From: an uncultured Eubacteriales bacterium | GTDB lineage: Bacteria; Bacillota; Clostridia; Oscillospirales; Acutalibacteraceae | Length of the DNA stretch: 5,960 nucleotides | Assembly (NCBI GenBank): GCA_934408795.1 | Contig: CAKRVQ010000075.1 | Coordinates: forward strand, 1 to 5,960 | Reading direction: 5' to 3' | Shown: positions 5,653-5,960 of the stretch, piece by piece | How positions within the stretch are numbered: position 1 is the first letter of the stretch | Layout of the letters: every line of letters begins with the position of its first letter | The notes under the pieces: generated by a model | Seen by the model: the letters and a program-made list of their open reading frames with translations, nothing else | What the model was told of the DNA's origin: nothing | Database searches by the model: none | Translations under genes and position numbers: made by a program

Positions 5653-5722
5653 ACGGTCGGCTCTCGGAATCACTCGCCCGGCTTTGCTGGTGTGCCCTAT
5701 GGTATCTCCGAAAAAGGTATAT

Positions 5723-5742
5723 GTGTCAATCTTTTGTGACAC
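5723..5742. repeat. Short inverted repeat downstream of the SEDS gene
   Basis: GTGTCA and TGACAC, perfect 6-bp arms separated by 8 bp, about 70 bp past the SEDS stop. It is followed by A-rich sequence rather than a T-run, so it is not itself a plus-strand terminator. It could be an RNA hairpin or a protein site; no function is assigned. Confidence 0.35.
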
Positions 5743-5762
5743 CTAAAATCAAAATCAAAGTC

Positions 5763-5801
5763 AATCTCCCCTGCCGATACGACGCGGCAAGGGAGATTTT
5801 T
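5763..5801 (+). terminator. Intrinsic terminator of the SEDS gene
   Basis: A 14-bp stem (5763-5776 with 5785-5798) with one C-A mismatch on the plus strand and an 8-nt loop, running into TTTTT at 5797-5801. It lies about 110 nt after the stop at 5652. The minus strand also shows a T-rich tail, so it may work in both directions. Confidence 0.85.
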
Positions 5802-5840
5802 ATAAGCAAAAGAATCGTGCCTCATTTTTCGGGACACACA

Positions 5841-5891
5841 AACGACCGCCCCGACGCGGCGCGCCACAGGCGCCGCGTCGGGGCGGTCGTT
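5841..5891. terminator. Long GC-rich hairpin between convergent genes, probable terminator
   Basis: A perfect 22-bp inverted repeat (5841-5862 with 5870-5891) with a 7-nt loop. On the plus strand a pyrimidine-rich tail CTTCTCTTATT follows; on the minus strand the tail is TGTGTGTCCC. It sits 9 bp past the stop codon of the minus-strand gene at the right edge, so it probably terminates that gene, although the U-tract is poor. It may also back up the SEDS terminator. Confidence 0.7.
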
Positions 5892-5900
5892 CTTCTCTTA

Positions 5901-5960
5901 TTACTTTGTCTTTTCCGAGGCGGCGGCCTTGCCCTTTATCGGGAATACCGCCTTTTTGCC
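5901..5960 (-). CDS. C-terminal end of an unidentified protein (partial)
   Basis: Nineteen codons and a TAA stop (5901-5903) are visible; the rest lies beyond the right edge. The tail is rich in Lys and Ala (it ends KAAASEKTK) and is likely a disordered, basic C-terminus. That this is a real gene is supported by the strong hairpin 9 bp past the stop and by the open frame reaching the edge, which is weak evidence over so short a length. No family can be recognised. Confidence 0.5.
   Translation of the reverse strand, partial: GKKAVFPIKGKAAASEKTK

Noticed and set aside
5653..5762. Possible small gene or RNA between the SEDS stop and its terminator
   Set aside because: No ribosome site with an open frame, no tRNA-like fold and no promoter seen; apart from one short inverted repeat I see only a 3' untranslated region.

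Overview
The window carries ordinary housekeeping genes of a Clostridia-type Firmicute. Protein signatures (RpoB N-terminus, the tsaE/tsaB/rpiB/upp set, an SEDS protein), AGGAGG-type ribosome sites and long GC-rich terminators point to Oscillospirales or a near relative. That placement is inferred from remembered family patterns, not from a search. Base composition looks roughly balanced, with AT-rich promoters.

Layout. Positions 1-969 hold the first 323 codons of rpoB on the minus strand, running off the left edge. Positions 970-1764 are a long gene-free stretch. It contains the rpoB leader (about 205 nt), an unusually strong rpoB promoter (TTGACA, 17 bp, TATAAT, with three phased A-tracts upstream), two families of degenerate tandem repeats, and two GC-rich hairpin terminators. 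Positions 1765-4147 hold a tight four-gene minus-strand cluster, transcribed tsaE, tsaB, rpiB, upp. Positions 4148-4509 are a divergent promoter region. Positions 4510-5652 encode an SEDS-family (RodA/FtsW-like) membrane glycosyltransferase on the plus strand. Positions 5653-5900 hold terminators between convergent genes. Positions 5901-5960 are the last 19 codons of an unidentified minus-strand gene.

How the genes fit together. TsaE and TsaB belong to the machinery that makes threonylcarbamoyladenosine (t6A) at position 37 of ANN-decoding tRNAs. RpiB interconverts ribose 5-phosphate and ribulose 5-phosphate, and Upp turns uracil plus PRPP into UMP, so the last two share pentose-phosphate/PRPP metabolism. 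RpoB is the RNA polymerase beta subunit. The cluster joins translation accuracy, nucleotide salvage and, after a terminator, transcription. The SEDS protein polymerises peptidoglycan and is transcribed away from the cluster.

I found no evidence of a new defence, mobile or biosynthetic system. The points most worth a second look are regulatory: the free-standing rpoB with a consensus UP-element promoter and long leader; the degenerate 15-bp repeats upstream of it; a palindrome shared by the two divergent promoters at 4336-4354; and short ORFs that abut the tsaE and rpoB starts.
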